Shown here piece after piece: positions 10,528 through 19,276 of a DNA stretch of 64,000 bases. The translations under genes were made by a program, and so were the position numbers. Below the pieces are notes generated by a model. That model searched no databases and was not told the origin of the DNA. It saw nothing but the letters and a program-made list of their open reading frames with translations. This DNA is from Comamonas testosteroni ATCC 11996 (lineage in GTDB: Bacteria; Pseudomonadota; Gammaproteobacteria; Burkholderiales; Burkholderiaceae_C): positions 1 to 64,000 of the forward strand of contig NZ_AHIL01000025.1 in assembly GCF_000241525.1 (NCBI RefSeq). The letters run 5' to 3'. How positions within the stretch are numbered: position 1 is the stretch's first letter; every line of letters begins with the position of its first letter.

Positions 10528-11919
10528 ATGGCCTCCGCACTCACCGATAAACTCTCGCGCCTTGTCAAAGAGATGCGCGGCCAGGCCCGCATCACCGAGT
10601 CCAATGTGCAGGACATGCTGCGCGAAGTGCGCATGGCCTTGCTGGAAGCCGACGTGGCCTTGCCCGTGGTGCGCGACTTCATTGCCCGCGTCAAGGAAAA
10701 GGCGCTGGGCCAGGAAGTCATCAGCTCGCTGCAGCCCGGCCAGGTGCTGGTGTCCATCGTCAACAAGGAGTTGGCGGCGACCATGGGCGAAGGCGTGGCC
10801 GACATCAACCTCAATGCCCAGCCTCCCGCCGTCATCCTGATGGCTGGCCTGCAAGGCGCCGGCAAGACCACCACCACGGCCAAGCTGGCCAAGCATCTGA
10901 TCGAAAAGCGCAAGAAAAAGGTGCTCACGGTCTCGGGTGACGTGTATCGCCCCGCGGCCATCGAGCAGCTCAAGACCGTGACGGCCCAGGCTGGCGCCGA
11001 GTGGTTCCCTTCCACGCCTGACCAGAAGCCCCACGATATCGCCGTGGCCGCGATTGATTACGCCAAAAGGCATTTCTTCGATGTGCTGCTGGTGGATACG
11101 GCCGGCCGTCTGGCCATCGACGAGCTGCTGATGGCTGAAATCAAGGATTTGCACGCCACGCTCAAGCCCGTCGAAACCCTGTTCGTGGTCGATGCCATGC
11201 AGGGCCAGGATGCGGTCAATACCGCCAAGGCCTTCAAGGAAGCGCTGCCGCTGACCGGTATCGTGTTGACCAAGCTCGACGGCGATTCGCGCGGCGGTGC
11301 GGCGCTGTCGGTGCGCCAGATCACGGGCGCGCCGATCAAGTTTGCCGGTGTCTCGGAAAAGATCGACGGCCTGGAAGTCTTCGATGCCGACCGCCACGCT
11401 CAGCGCGTGCTGGGCATGGGCGACATCGTGGCCCTGGTCGAGCAGGTCACCAAGGGCGTGGACATGGAAGCCGCGCAGAAGATGGCCGAGAAGCTCAAGA
11501 GCGGCGACGGCTTCGACCTCAACGACTTTCTGGCGCAGCTGCAGCAGATGAAGCAGATGGGCGGTCTCTCGACCCTGATGGACAAGCTGCCCGCCGAGCT
11601 GGCCGGCAAGGCCGGTCAGGTCGATATGGACAAGGCCGAGCGCGAGATCAAGCGCAAGGAAGGCATCATCTGCTCCATGACCTTCAAGGAGCGCAAGAAC
11701 CCCGCCCTGATCAAGGCCACGCGCAAGAAGCGTATTGCCGACGGCGCCGGCGTGCAGGTGCAGGAAGTCAACCGCCTGCTCAAGGAGTTCGAGCAGATGC
11801 AGACCATGATGAAGAAGTTCAAGGGCGGCGGCCTGATGAAGATGATGAAGAAGATGGGCGGCATGAAGGCCATGAAGGGCATGATGGGCGGCGGTGGCAT
11901 GCCCAAGCTGCCGTTCTGA
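10528..11919 (+). CDS. ffh: Signal recognition particle GTPase Ffh
   Basis: 463 aa. It binds 4.5S RNA and signal anchors and docks nascent inner-membrane proteins on FtsY. N domain residues 1-95; G domain with P-loop GLQGAGKT (107-114), DTAGR, TKLDGDSRGG; M domain from about 330 with the methionine-rich tail (MMKKMGGMKAMKGMMGGGGM). Start chosen at ATG 10528 (MASALTDKLS), which is where homology starts; no strong ribosome site precedes it, so a leaderless or weakly initiated transcript is possible. Confidence 0.96.
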   Translation: MASALTDKLSRLVKEMRGQARITESNVQDMLREVRMALLEADVALPVVRDFIARVKEKALGQEVISSLQPGQVLVSIVNKELAATMGEGVADINLNAQPPAVILMAGLQGAGKTTTTAKLAKHLIEKRKKKVLTVSGDVYRPAAIEQLKTVTAQAGAEWFPSTPDQKPHDIAVAAIDYAKRHFFDVLLVDTAGRLAIDELLMAEIKDLHATLKPVETLFVVDAMQGQDAVNTAKAFKEALPLTGIVLTKLDGDSRGGAALSVRQITGAPIKFAGVSEKIDGLEVFDADRHAQRVLGMGDIVALVEQVTKGVDMEAAQKMAEKLKSGDGFDLNDFLAQLQQMKQMGGLSTLMDKLPAELAGKAGQVDMDKAEREIKRKEGIICSMTFKERKNPALIKATRKKRIADGAGVQVQEVNRLLKEFEQMQTMMKKFKGGGLMKMMKKMGGMKAMKGMMGGGGMPKLPF

Positions 11920-11927
11920 TATTTGAT

Positions 11928-12020
11928 CCCCCCTGAGCCGCTGCGCGGCTTCCCCCTCTCTGTACGCGCTGCGCGCTATGGGAGGAGGACGACAGCCTCG
12001 CTGCGCGGCGGCGCGGCCGG
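11928..12020 (+). repeat. Comamonadaceae-type GC-rich intergenic repeat, copy B
   Basis: Begins 8 nt after the ffh stop with CCCCCTGAG and continues with GGCTTCCCCCTCTCT, GGGAGGAGGACGACAG and TGCGCGGCGGCGC. It is the same element as 1616-1707 in the opposite orientation, with a divergent middle. It may act as the 3' end structure of ffh mRNA. Confidence 0.75.
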
Positions 12021-12081
12021 CATAGGCGCTTGCTCGCTGTCCCTGAGTTGGGGTGTGCTTGGTTTGAGATCAGCGATCTAT

Positions 12082-12173
12082 AAAAAGTGAGCTGCTTGCG
12101 CTTGTTGTTTATGGGTTTGGATGAGAAATGCATCTGAATCTAAGGAATGGCAAGTGATAGCAGCTCACTTTTT
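12082..12173. repeat. REP-like inverted repeat
   Basis: AAAAAGTGAGCTGC at 12082-12095 is exactly inverted at 12160-12173. Similarity continues into the arms (GCTGCTTGCGCTTG against CAAGTGATAGCAGC), giving arms of about 23 bp around a 50-nt loop. The core GAGCTGCTTGCGCTT recurs at 18729-18744. Confidence 0.75.
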
Positions 12174-12242
12174 TGTAAAGAAGCGCGCCAATCCAAGGCA
12201 AATACTGGATGTGGCGGCGGCTTTCTGAGAACATGCCTTTCC

Positions 12243-12821
12243 ATGAAGCTACAAGACAGGACTTTCGTGGAGGCGGGTCAGCGACAACCTCTGCCTCAAT
12301 GTCTGGAGCGCCGCAGCGCGCTGATGCTGGCGGGCTCGCTGCTTGCGGTGCTGGCAGGGTGCTCCACCACCAAAGACAGGCCCCGGCCTGCTGCGCAAGG
12401 TGGCTCCTCCGCGCGCCCGGCCAATGCCCTGAGTCTGGATGCAGAGCTGCGCGAGTCGCTGCTGGCACGCACGATGCTGGTGGTCAACACGCCTTACACC
12501 TATGGCGGCAACTCGCCTGAAGGCGGTTTTGACTGCAGCGGTCTGATTCAGTGGGCCGTGGGCGGCATCACGGAAACCCGTCTGCCCCGCACCACATCGC
12601 AATGGGCGCAGGCCAGCAATCCGGTGGACGGGCGCGATCTGATGCGCGGCGACTTCGTGTTCTTCAACACTCTGGGCGGGCGCTATTCCCATATGGGAAT
12701 TTTTGTGGGCAACGGACAGTTCGTGCATGCGCCGTCTAGCGGCGGAACGGTGCAGCGGGTACGCATGGACAATGTGTACTTCGCCAAGCGATTCACGGAA
12801 GCCCGAAGTATCTTTGCCTGA
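12243..12821 (+). CDS. NlpC/P60-family cell-wall peptidase, lipoprotein
   Basis: 192 aa from ATG 12243. Lipoprotein signal: RRSALMLAGSLLAVLAGC, with the lipidated Cys in LAGC. The NlpC/P60 domain starts about residue 75: catalytic Cys in FDCSGLIQW, catalytic His in YSHMGIFVGNG, and HAPSSG near the third polar residue. These enzymes cleave peptidoglycan stem peptides in the periplasm. An earlier in-frame start at 12147 would place 32 irrelevant residues before the signal peptide. Single-gene unit, ending at a hairpin shared with the convergent DUF1266 gene. Confidence 0.9.
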   Translation: MKLQDRTFVEAGQRQPLPQCLERRSALMLAGSLLAVLAGCSTTKDRPRPAAQGGSSARPANALSLDAELRESLLARTMLVVNTPYTYGGNSPEGGFDCSGLIQWAVGGITETRLPRTTSQWAQASNPVDGRDLMRGDFVFFNTLGGRYSHMGIFVGNGQFVHAPSSGGTVQRVRMDNVYFAKRFTEARSIFA

Positions 12822-12839
12822 ACGCCTGCGCTGCGGATG

Positions 12840-12874
12840 AAAAAAGGGACTGCCTGGCAGTCCCTCGGTTTTTG
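12840..12874 (+). terminator. Rho-independent terminator after the NlpC/P60 gene
   Basis: AGGGACT and AGTCCCT pair around GCCTGGC, followed by CGGTTTTTG on the plus strand. An A-run on the left side also makes it usable from the minus strand, though the DUF1266 gene ends to its right. Confidence 0.75.
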
Positions 12875-12888
12875 CGGGTGTCCCGCAC

Positions 12889-13596
12889 TTATGCGGCAGG
12901 CGCGGAGGCGGGCTTTGCCTCATTGCCGGTCAGCTGCAGATTCCAGCTCATCGCATGCCAGGGGTGCTGCTCCTGCGTCACCCATTGGGCCACTTCTTCG
13001 GACGTGAAGGCCTTGCCCAGCACATCGCTGCGGCCTTGTGCCAGCCATTGCGCGCGGCCCTGGGCATAGGCCTGGCCGAAAGCAAGCCAGCTGTCGAAGC
13101 ATTGCTGGGCGCGCTGGGCGTTGAGCTCGAGGATATCCCAATGCAGGGCTTCGTCCGTCCATTCCAGCAGCCTGGCGCTGCGCACGAAAAAGGTCACGCG
13201 CGCGCAGGCAAACGCCATCGCGGCGCGCACGTCGTCGCTGCGCTGCAGGCGCTGCAGATCCAGCATGAACCAGCGCTGGCGCAGTGCATCGGGCAGCTGC
13301 AGGCGCACCTGCTCGTCGCTGAGGTCGGTGCGCAGGCCAAGGTGGTGCAGGATCATGGGGCGCAGCTGCCTGGCCAGCGCATCGTCAGCGCCATGCAGAT
13401 CGCTGGCAAAGCCGCCTTGCATGGCGTGGTAGGCCATCGGGTGGGCCAGGGCCAGGGCCCAGTTGCGCTCCTGACTGCCCGCCTGGTAGCTGATGATGTC
13501 GCCGCGTTGCTTGGCCTCCTTGAGGCGCTTGAAGCCGCCGCGTAGCACCCAGTAGATCAGGGCCACGATGAGCACAAAGATCGTCCATCCGCTCAT
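12889..13596 (-). CDS. DUF1266 domain protein
   Basis: 235 aa from ATG 13596, which overlaps the preceding stop by 4 bp (ATGA). One N-terminal membrane segment (GWTIFVLIVALIYWVL) with a basic flank, then a soluble domain. The region ending WTDEALHWDILELNAQRAQQCFDSWLAFGQAYAQG resembles DUF1266 of E. coli YbeR/YbeU, with the characteristic WD and a later W-x-glycine-rich helix. DUF1266 function is unknown. It is the last of three coupled minus-strand genes and probably works with the other two. A longer frame to 13824 is rejected because the extra residues are an antisense-like Arg/Ala run. Confidence 0.75.
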   Translation of the reverse strand: MSGWTIFVLIVALIYWVLRGGFKRLKEAKQRGDIISYQAGSQERNWALALAHPMAYHAMQGGFASDLHGADDALARQLRPMILHHLGLRTDLSDEQVRLQLPDALRQRWFMLDLQRLQRSDDVRAAMAFACARVTFFVRSARLLEWTDEALHWDILELNAQRAQQCFDSWLAFGQAYAQGRAQWLAQGRSDVLGKAFTSEEVAQWVTQEQHPWHAMSWNLQLTGNEAKPASAPAA

Positions 13597-14795
13597 GTGC
13601 GCACTCCTGTGCGACCGGGGCGCTTTCTGGCCATCACCAAGGTCTGCTTCAGTGCCGCGGATTTGGGCATGCGTTCGATGACTTCGCTGTCCAGCGAATC
13701 CTTGCGTGCCGCCACCATCCACTGCATCAGTGGTGACTGTAGATTGAGCCGGGGCAGCAGGCCGGGGTGCTGCTGCATCAGCCACAGTTGCTCGTCGTCG
13801 GTCTGCAGCTCCTGCACCGAGCACCAGGGCGCCAGCCCCGGATGGGCCTTCAGCAGCTCCGGCGGGCGGCGCACAATGCCCATGGACAGAGCGTCTTCGG
13901 GTACCTCGTCGTTGAGCGGCAGATGGTTGAGCAGGGTCACCACATCGGGCATATAGCGAGCAATCGGCGGCCGGTTCTGCTTGCCCTTGATCTGCTCGAT
14001 CTGAAGCTTGCCGTCCTTTTGAACATAGGCATTGACGGTGATGCGGGGCTGGGCAGTGCCCGTGCGGTAGCTGAACAGCCGCATGCGCCCCGATTCGAGA
14101 CCCTCGGCGTAATGTTCTCCATAGCCGCCGCTGAAGGACTTGCGGTTGGCAAACTGGCCCACGCAGTGGCCCATCATCTGGCTTTCATAGGCCATTTCCT
14201 GGCGCATCTGCGCACTTGTGCCGTCAAACTCCACAAAGGTACCGTGCTGGCCACGCAGCAGCCCGTGCACGGCGCTTTGGCTGTGCTCAACCCGGCCGCT
14301 GTTCTGCTTTTTCTCGAAAGCCAGATGCTCCAGCGTCCAGCGCGCCAGCGCCTGTGGGCAGTTCACGCGCTGAAGCTTGCCTTCGAGAGAGGTGCCCTTG
14401 CGGGTGGAGAGAAATTCCACCAGCCGCGTCTCCAGCGCCAGCAGGGCGGCGCTGTCGGGCTGCACCCACCAGAGGTCGGGCAGCTCGAAGCCGGCCTGCT
14501 TGCGCGCCAGCCGCTCCAGCGCCCAGGCCGGCGGCTCCTGGCGGCCGGCCAGCTCCTGCAACTGCCGGGCGTCGGCAATGCGCAGCACGGCAGGCTCGTC
14601 GGCCTGCAGATTGCCCACCACATGGCGGTAGAAATGGTTGCCCAGCCAGGACGCGACATCGGCCGCGTCACCGCGCTCTGCGCTGCGCTCCTTGATGCGC
14701 TGCTTGATGGCTGGGGCGTTGACGACATCGCGCGCCTTGTAGGCACTGGCGGCAGCGGCCTTTTCGACGACCTGATTCACCAGAATTTCCACCAT
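13593..14795 (-). CDS. PcfJ-like protein
   Basis: 400 aa. The middle carries the PcfJ-like signature: QMMGHCVGQFANRKSF, then the GYGEHYAEGLESGRMRLFSYR segment and IEQIKGKQNRPPIARYMPDVV. In PcfJ-like proteins the MxHCVxxY...R.FSLR...V.QIKGKxN pattern is conserved; the biochemical role is not known, although the founding protein is on a conjugative plasmid. The N-terminal 170 residues are alpha-helical with no domain I recognise. It overlaps the gene before it by 19 bp and the next by 4 bp. Nothing else conjugation-related is nearby, so the role here is probably chromosomal and unrelated to transfer. Confidence 0.78.
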   Translation of the reverse strand: MVEILVNQVVEKAAAASAYKARDVVNAPAIKQRIKERSAERGDAADVASWLGNHFYRHVVGNLQADEPAVLRIADARQLQELAGRQEPPAWALERLARKQAGFELPDLWWVQPDSAALLALETRLVEFLSTRKGTSLEGKLQRVNCPQALARWTLEHLAFEKKQNSGRVEHSQSAVHGLLRGQHGTFVEFDGTSAQMRQEMAYESQMMGHCVGQFANRKSFSGGYGEHYAEGLESGRMRLFSYRTGTAQPRITVNAYVQKDGKLQIEQIKGKQNRPPIARYMPDVVTLLNHLPLNDEVPEDALSMGIVRRPPELLKAHPGLAPWCSVQELQTDDEQLWLMQQHPGLLPRLNLQSPLMQWMVAARKDSLDSEVIERMPKSAALKQTLVMARKRPGRTGVRT

Positions 14796-17089
14796 GGTTT
14801 GCGACCCGAAGCCGCAGTGCCGGTCTGGGCGTCGCGCTCGGCCAGCTTGCGCTCGGCGCGCTCTATGCCGGACTGCGACATGCGCCGCTCGTCCTCGTCG
14901 TCGTCCTTGTCCAGATAGCTGTTGGCCTGCTTGTGCAGTGCCACGGATTCCTCCAGCAGCTCGGGGTAGGCCTCCAGCGCACAGGCCAGGCGGCGCAGCG
15001 GATAGCAGTCCTGCAGCGCAATGACTTCTTGCTGATGCGTGCGCAGGCGCGGCAGCACCAGCTCGGGGCGCGTGCTGGAGAAAAAGTCCAGCATGGACAT
15101 CAGGGACGCCAGGTAGTTGCGGCGCACGTCGCGCTGCTCGTCCTCATCCAGGTCGTGGAACCACTGGTCCAGACGCTCCATCCAGATGCTGATCTCGTCA
15201 TCGCGGTTGAGCTTGTAGAGCGACAGGGCGACGGTGGAGAAGTAGCGCGTGGGCTCATGGCGGCTGTAGCCATGCTCCTGGGCGAAATGCCACAGGCGCT
15301 CGGCCTCGACCACGGTCTGCGCATCGTCGTCCTTGCCCACGGCGCACCACAGCAGGCCGTTGTGATGCTCGGCAAACGGGCTGCTGCCCAGTCCCTTGTG
15401 GTGCAGCTCGGCGGCCTCGTCGTAGCGGTCCATGAAGCGGTACTTGATGGCCAGGTTGTTGCACAGCATGGAGTACACATGCAGGTCGCCATCCTTGAAG
15501 CGGCCCTGGCCAGTCGCCCAGAAATGCTCGAAGCGGGCGAGACCTTCCTCGTAGTAGCGCACGACCAGAGGCTCGCGAACCTCCTGCGCAGGCACTTTCT
15601 TCTTGCCACCCATCAGCGGTGCCAGATCGTCTGCATCGTCAAGGACCACGCCGGCGGCGTAGCACCAGTGCGCGCCATGGCCCTGGGGGAAGGGCCGAGC
15701 CAGCGCTTCTTCCAGCGGCAGCGCGGCAAAGCGGGCAGCCCAGAGCGTGGGCAGCTTGTCGCTGTCGGCCATCTCGGGGTGCTGGCCCACGCCGATTTCC
15801 AGCAGCGGCAGAGCCTGCTCCATCTGGCGCTTGCGTGCCAGGCGCAGGCCGTCGAGCAAGGCCAGCACCGGATGCGCCGGCTGGGCTGCGCGCACCATGT
15901 TCAGATAGAAATCAGCCGGGTGCAGCGGCCTCTCTTCTTGCGCGAGCAGCTGGCGCATGTCCTCGTCAGTCTGGCCAATGGCCAGAACCAGGGCCCAGGT
16001 GATGGCGTTTTCCGGGTCGTTGCTGAACTGCTTCTTGGCCATCTCGAAGGCGGCCACGGCCGAGACGGGACGAGCGTGGAGCACGCTCTGAAGCGCCAGA
16101 TCGGCGGCTTGCTTCAGGCGCCCGGTCTGCTCCAGCCAGCCCAGCCAGGAGGCGGTGAAGGGATCGCCCGAATCATCCGTCAGTCCGAAGTGTCCCTGAG
16201 GGGCCAGCTGCAGCGCCGCCTCCAGCTGACCGGCCTGAGCGCAGGCCTGGGCCTGCAGCCGCACGATCTTGACCTGGCGATGCGCCTTGACGGCTTGCGA
16301 GGGCGGGGGATTTTCCAGGGCGGCCAGTTGCTGCTCGCAGGCCATGAGCAAGGCGGGCAGGCTTTGCGGTGCCAGCGGCAGCACATGATCGGCCAGCGTC
16401 ATCCAGCGGTCAAAGTCCACCTGCTGGTCGGGTGCGGCATCGCGCAGGAGATTGATGGCGTTCTGCACCAGGCTGACGGCCTCGCTGGCGTGGCCGCTTT
16501 TCTGGGCCATTTCCGCCTTGCGAACACAGACAATGGCATCGAGGTAGGCCGCATCTTCGGCCAGATCGGGGTTGCGACGCTCCTGGGCGCGTTGCAGCTC
16601 AAGGCCCGTGGCCGCAGCTTCCCAGGCCTGCAGCTGCGAAGCCATCCAATGCCAGCCATGCCAGTAGTTGTCGCTGTCCACATCCTCGGGCAGCCGGGCA
16701 ATGGCCTGTGCCGCCGCACCCAGCAGGGCTTGCGCGGAGGGCTGGTCAAAGCCCATGCGGCTCTGGATGTCGCTCAGGCTCAGGCGCAGCGCGGCTTCTG
16801 CGGGGCTCAGTTCGTCGGCCGCGGCCAGGGCTGCGCCGCGATGCTGCTGCAGCAGCTTGTTGGCCGCTTCGGGCTGATCGAGGTAGAGCCAGAAGTCGTG
16901 AACGCGCTCGAGCTCCTGCACGGTGGCCGGGGCAAAGTTCTGCTGCCCCATCAATTCCACCGCAGCGGCGATGCGGTCCTGACGGCTGATGCTGCCGGGC
17001 TTGTCGTCGTTGTAGTCGTTCAGTAGCTCATGGGCTTGGTCCAGCAAGGCGTAGATGGAATCGCCCTGCAGTGCGGCAGTTTGGTTCAT
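14777..17089 (-). CDS. Large alpha-helical repeat protein (TPR-like), function unknown
   Basis: 770 aa, almost wholly helical by composition, with many A-x-x-L-x-x-A repeats (for example AADLALQSVLHARPVSAVAAFEMAKK, and GLARFEHFWATGQGRFKDGDLHVYSMLCNNLAIKYRFMDRYDEAAELHHKGL in several short helices) that look like degenerate tetratricopeptide or Sel1-type solenoid units. No signal peptide or membrane segment, so cytosolic. It ends in a basic/aromatic tail (GRKPWWKFW). First gene of a three-gene unit with the PcfJ-like and DUF1266 genes. I do not recognise an enzyme domain; a scaffold role is inferred. Confidence 0.75.
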   Translation of the reverse strand: MNQTAALQGDSIYALLDQAHELLNDYNDDKPGSISRQDRIAAAVELMGQQNFAPATVQELERVHDFWLYLDQPEAANKLLQQHRGAALAAADELSPAEAALRLSLSDIQSRMGFDQPSAQALLGAAAQAIARLPEDVDSDNYWHGWHWMASQLQAWEAAATGLELQRAQERRNPDLAEDAAYLDAIVCVRKAEMAQKSGHASEAVSLVQNAINLLRDAAPDQQVDFDRWMTLADHVLPLAPQSLPALLMACEQQLAALENPPPSQAVKAHRQVKIVRLQAQACAQAGQLEAALQLAPQGHFGLTDDSGDPFTASWLGWLEQTGRLKQAADLALQSVLHARPVSAVAAFEMAKKQFSNDPENAITWALVLAIGQTDEDMRQLLAQEERPLHPADFYLNMVRAAQPAHPVLALLDGLRLARKRQMEQALPLLEIGVGQHPEMADSDKLPTLWAARFAALPLEEALARPFPQGHGAHWCYAAGVVLDDADDLAPLMGGKKKVPAQEVREPLVVRYYEEGLARFEHFWATGQGRFKDGDLHVYSMLCNNLAIKYRFMDRYDEAAELHHKGLGSSPFAEHHNGLLWCAVGKDDDAQTVVEAERLWHFAQEHGYSRHEPTRYFSTVALSLYKLNRDDEISIWMERLDQWFHDLDEDEQRDVRRNYLASLMSMLDFFSSTRPELVLPRLRTHQQEVIALQDCYPLRRLACALEAYPELLEESVALHKQANSYLDKDDDEDERRMSQSGIERAERKLAERDAQTGTAASGRKPWWKFW

Positions 17090-17212
17090 GGTGTCCAGAG
17101 TTCAATCCGAGGCAGCTTGGCCCCAATAGGCCACCATCCTAGCGGCGGATTGAAGAGGCGTGTGCCATCCGGCAAGGCATCACCATTTGTTACAGAATTT
17201 ATAACCAGTCAT

Positions 17213-17244
17213 GAAAAAAGCCTGCCTTGGCATTGCAGGCAGGC
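17213..17244 (-). terminator. Rho-independent terminator after miaB
   Basis: On the minus strand GCCTGCC (17244-17238) pairs with GGCAGGC (17226-17220) followed by six U residues. It lies about 34 nt after the miaB stop. Confidence 0.9.
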
Positions 17245-17277
17245 TTCTTGTGGATGAGGCCAGGGACTGTCGGGCTG

Positions 17278-18606
17278 TCAATCCTTGAGCAGGACTTCGC
17301 CGCGCAAGGTGTAAGCCTTGGCTTCGGTAATCTTCACATCCACCATCTGTCCGATCAAGCGCTCGTTGCCGGGGAAGTTGACCACGCGGTTGCAATAGGT
17401 GCGGCCCATCAGCTCGCTGCCGTCGCGCTTGCTCACGCCTTCGACCAGCAGGCGTTGCACCGTGCCGACACGCTCTTCGCTGATCTCCTTGATGTTGGTG
17501 TTGATCACGGCTTGCAGCTCCTGCAGGCGGCGCAGCTTGACTTCGTGCGGCGTGTCGTCGTGCAGATTGGCAGCAGGCGTGCCGGGGCGGGGGCTGAAGA
17601 TGAAGCTGAACGAGTTGTCGAAGCGCACGTCGTGGATGAGCTTCATCATCTTCTGGAAGTCTTCCTCGGTCTCGCCGGGGAAGCCCACGATGAAGTCGCT
17701 GCTCATGGCCAGATCGGGACGGATGGCGCGCAGCTTGCGGATGGTGCTCTTGTATTCCATGGCCGTGTAGCCGCGCTTCATGGCCATGAGGATCTTGTCG
17801 CTGCCATGCTGCACGGGCAGGTGCAGGTGGCTGACCAGCTGCGGAATCTTGGCGTAGGCCTCGATCAGGCGTGGCGTGAACTCGTTGGGATGGCTGGTGG
17901 TGTAGCGGATGCGCTCGATGCCGGGAATCTCGGCCACATATTCCAGCAGCAGCGCGAAGTCGGCCATCTCGCTGCTGTCGCCCATCTTGCCCAGGTAGGC
18001 GTTGACGTTCTGGCCCAGCAGCGTGATTTCCTTGACGCCCTGCTCGGCCAGGCCCGCGACTTCCACCAGCACGTCCTCGAACGGGCGGCTGACTTCCTCG
18101 CCGCGCGTATAGGGCACGACGCAGTAGCTGCAATATTTGGAGCAGCCCTCCATGATGGAGACAAAGGCCGAAGCGCCTTCCACGCGTGCCGGCGGCAGGT
18201 GGTCGAACTTCTCGATTTCGGGAAAGGAGATATCGACCTGGGGCTTGGCCTTGGCCGCACGCTGATTGAGCAGCTCGGGCAGGCGGTGCAGGGTCTGGGG
18301 GCCGAAGACCACATCGACAAACGGCGCGCGCTTGATGATCTCGGCACCCTCCTGGCTGGCCACGCAGCCGCCCACGCCGATCAGCACGCCCTTTTCCTTG
18401 AGGTGGCGGATGCGGCCCAGATCGCTGAATACTTTTTCCTGGGCCTTCTCGCGCACCGAGCAGGTGTTGAACAGAATCAGATCGGCCTCGTCCACGTTCT
18501 GCGTGGGCTCGTAACCCTGGGCCGCGCCCAGCACATCGGCCATCTTGTCCGAGTCGTACTCGTTCATCTGGCAGCCAAAGGTTTTGATAAAGACTTTCTT
18601 GCTCAT
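17278..18606 (-). CDS. miaB: tRNA-2-methylthio-N6-dimethylallyladenosine synthase MiaB
   Basis: 442 aa radical-SAM methylthiotransferase that adds a methylthio group to i6A37 of tRNAs reading UNN codons. N-terminal UPF0004 domain with cluster cysteines Cys12, Cys49 and Cys81; radical-SAM cluster Cys155, Cys159, Cys162 ([16 protein letters not shown]); C-terminal TRAM domain from about residue 375 ([12 protein letters not shown]...[13 protein letters not shown]). Full length. Ends at a strong terminator. Confidence 0.96.
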   Translation of the reverse strand: MSKKVFIKTFGCQMNEYDSDKMADVLGAAQGYEPTQNVDEADLILFNTCSVREKAQEKVFSDLGRIRHLKEKGVLIGVGGCVASQEGAEIIKRAPFVDVVFGPQTLHRLPELLNQRAAKAKPQVDISFPEIEKFDHLPPARVEGASAFVSIMEGCSKYCSYCVVPYTRGEEVSRPFEDVLVEVAGLAEQGVKEITLLGQNVNAYLGKMGDSSEMADFALLLEYVAEIPGIERIRYTTSHPNEFTPRLIEAYAKIPQLVSHLHLPVQHGSDKILMAMKRGYTAMEYKSTIRKLRAIRPDLAMSSDFIVGFPGETEEDFQKMMKLIHDVRFDNSFSFIFSPRPGTPAANLHDDTPHEVKLRRLQELQAVINTNIKEISEERVGTVQRLLVEGVSKRDGSELMGRTYCNRVVNFPGNERLIGQMVDVKITEAKAYTLRGEVLLKD

Positions 18607-18664
18607 GGGGCGCTCTTGTCAGGTGTTGTCGGGTGCGGGCTTGCAGAGTCTGCGAGCACAGAGT

Positions 18665-18760
18665 GATAGCGGCTAGCGCTTGCCATCACTTGATTTGAAT
18701 ATGAAAACAGTTCGAAAAGCTTGCGGAAAAAGCGCAAGCAGCTCTTTAATCAATAGCGGT
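18665..18760. repeat. REP-like inverted-repeat region
   Basis: GATAGCGGCTAGCGCTTG near the left edge is partly inverted by AAAGCGCAAGCAGCTC at 18729-18744. The reverse complement of the latter is GAGCTGCTTGCGCTTT, identical over 15 bases to 12089-12103. This suggests the same REP-like family as at 12082-12173. Confidence 0.55.
18715..18739 (-). terminator. Probable terminator after the small secreted protein gene
   Basis: On the minus strand GCTTGCG pairs with CGCAAGC around CTTTTTC, followed by TTTTCGAACTGTTTT. It lies 37 nt after the stop at 18776 and before miaB, within the REP-like region. Confidence 0.5.
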
Positions 18761-18775
18761 CGGCGCGGGCCGGAC

Positions 18776-19180
18776 TCAGCTGCCGAAAACGCGCTGCAGC
18801 AGGGTGCGCGGCTGGATCGGCTTGTATTTCTCGATTTCGGCAGGGGTCAGAATCCAGGCCGTGTGCAGGCCCTGGGTCTGCGGCTCGATCACATAGCCCA
18901 CCAGCATCTTCTGGCCTGCATAGTTGCTGGCAAAAACAATGCTGCGCTCGCGGCTGAACAGGCGAAAGCCGGGCGTGGTGCGAATGGCTGTGCCGTTGAT
19001 GGCCACTTCGGGGAAGTTGGTGACCGTCAGTTCGCCGAACTGCGCCGTGGGCGGAAAGTTGCGCGTGTCGTCCGAGGGCAGGCCCTGGGCCAGGGCCGGC
19101 AGACCGGCGCTGGCGGCAGCAGCCAGCAGGGCGCAGGCCACGAAGCGGCGGCTGATGAGGTCGGTGGTGCAGCGGTTCAT
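18776..19180 (-). CDS. Conserved secreted protein, function unknown
   Basis: 134 aa. N-terminal basic residues followed by FVACALLAAAASAGLPALAQG give a clear Sec signal peptide with a cleavage site near AQA/ALAQ. The mature part of about 100 aa is beta-rich (FGELTVTNFPEVAINGTAIRTTPGFRLFS, then KMLVGYVIEPQTQGLHTAWILTPAEI) and has no cysteines, so a periplasmic or outer-membrane-associated beta domain is likely. Many Comamonadaceae and Burkholderiaceae carry such a protein with the LLARTTPGxRLF-type core; role unknown. Stands alone between fdhD and miaB. Confidence 0.8.
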   Translation of the reverse strand: MNRCTTDLISRRFVACALLAAAASAGLPALAQGLPSDDTRNFPPTAQFGELTVTNFPEVAINGTAIRTTPGFRLFSRERSIVFASNYAGQKMLVGYVIEPQTQGLHTAWILTPAEIEKYKPIQPRTLLQRVFGS

Positions 19181-19276
19181 GGTGTATATCCAGGGGCTGA
19201 TCGTGGGGCGGTCAGAGCTTTAGTCATGGCCGCAATGCCGTGATTCTAGAGGCTGGCGCTTGGCAGCAGGGCTTGC

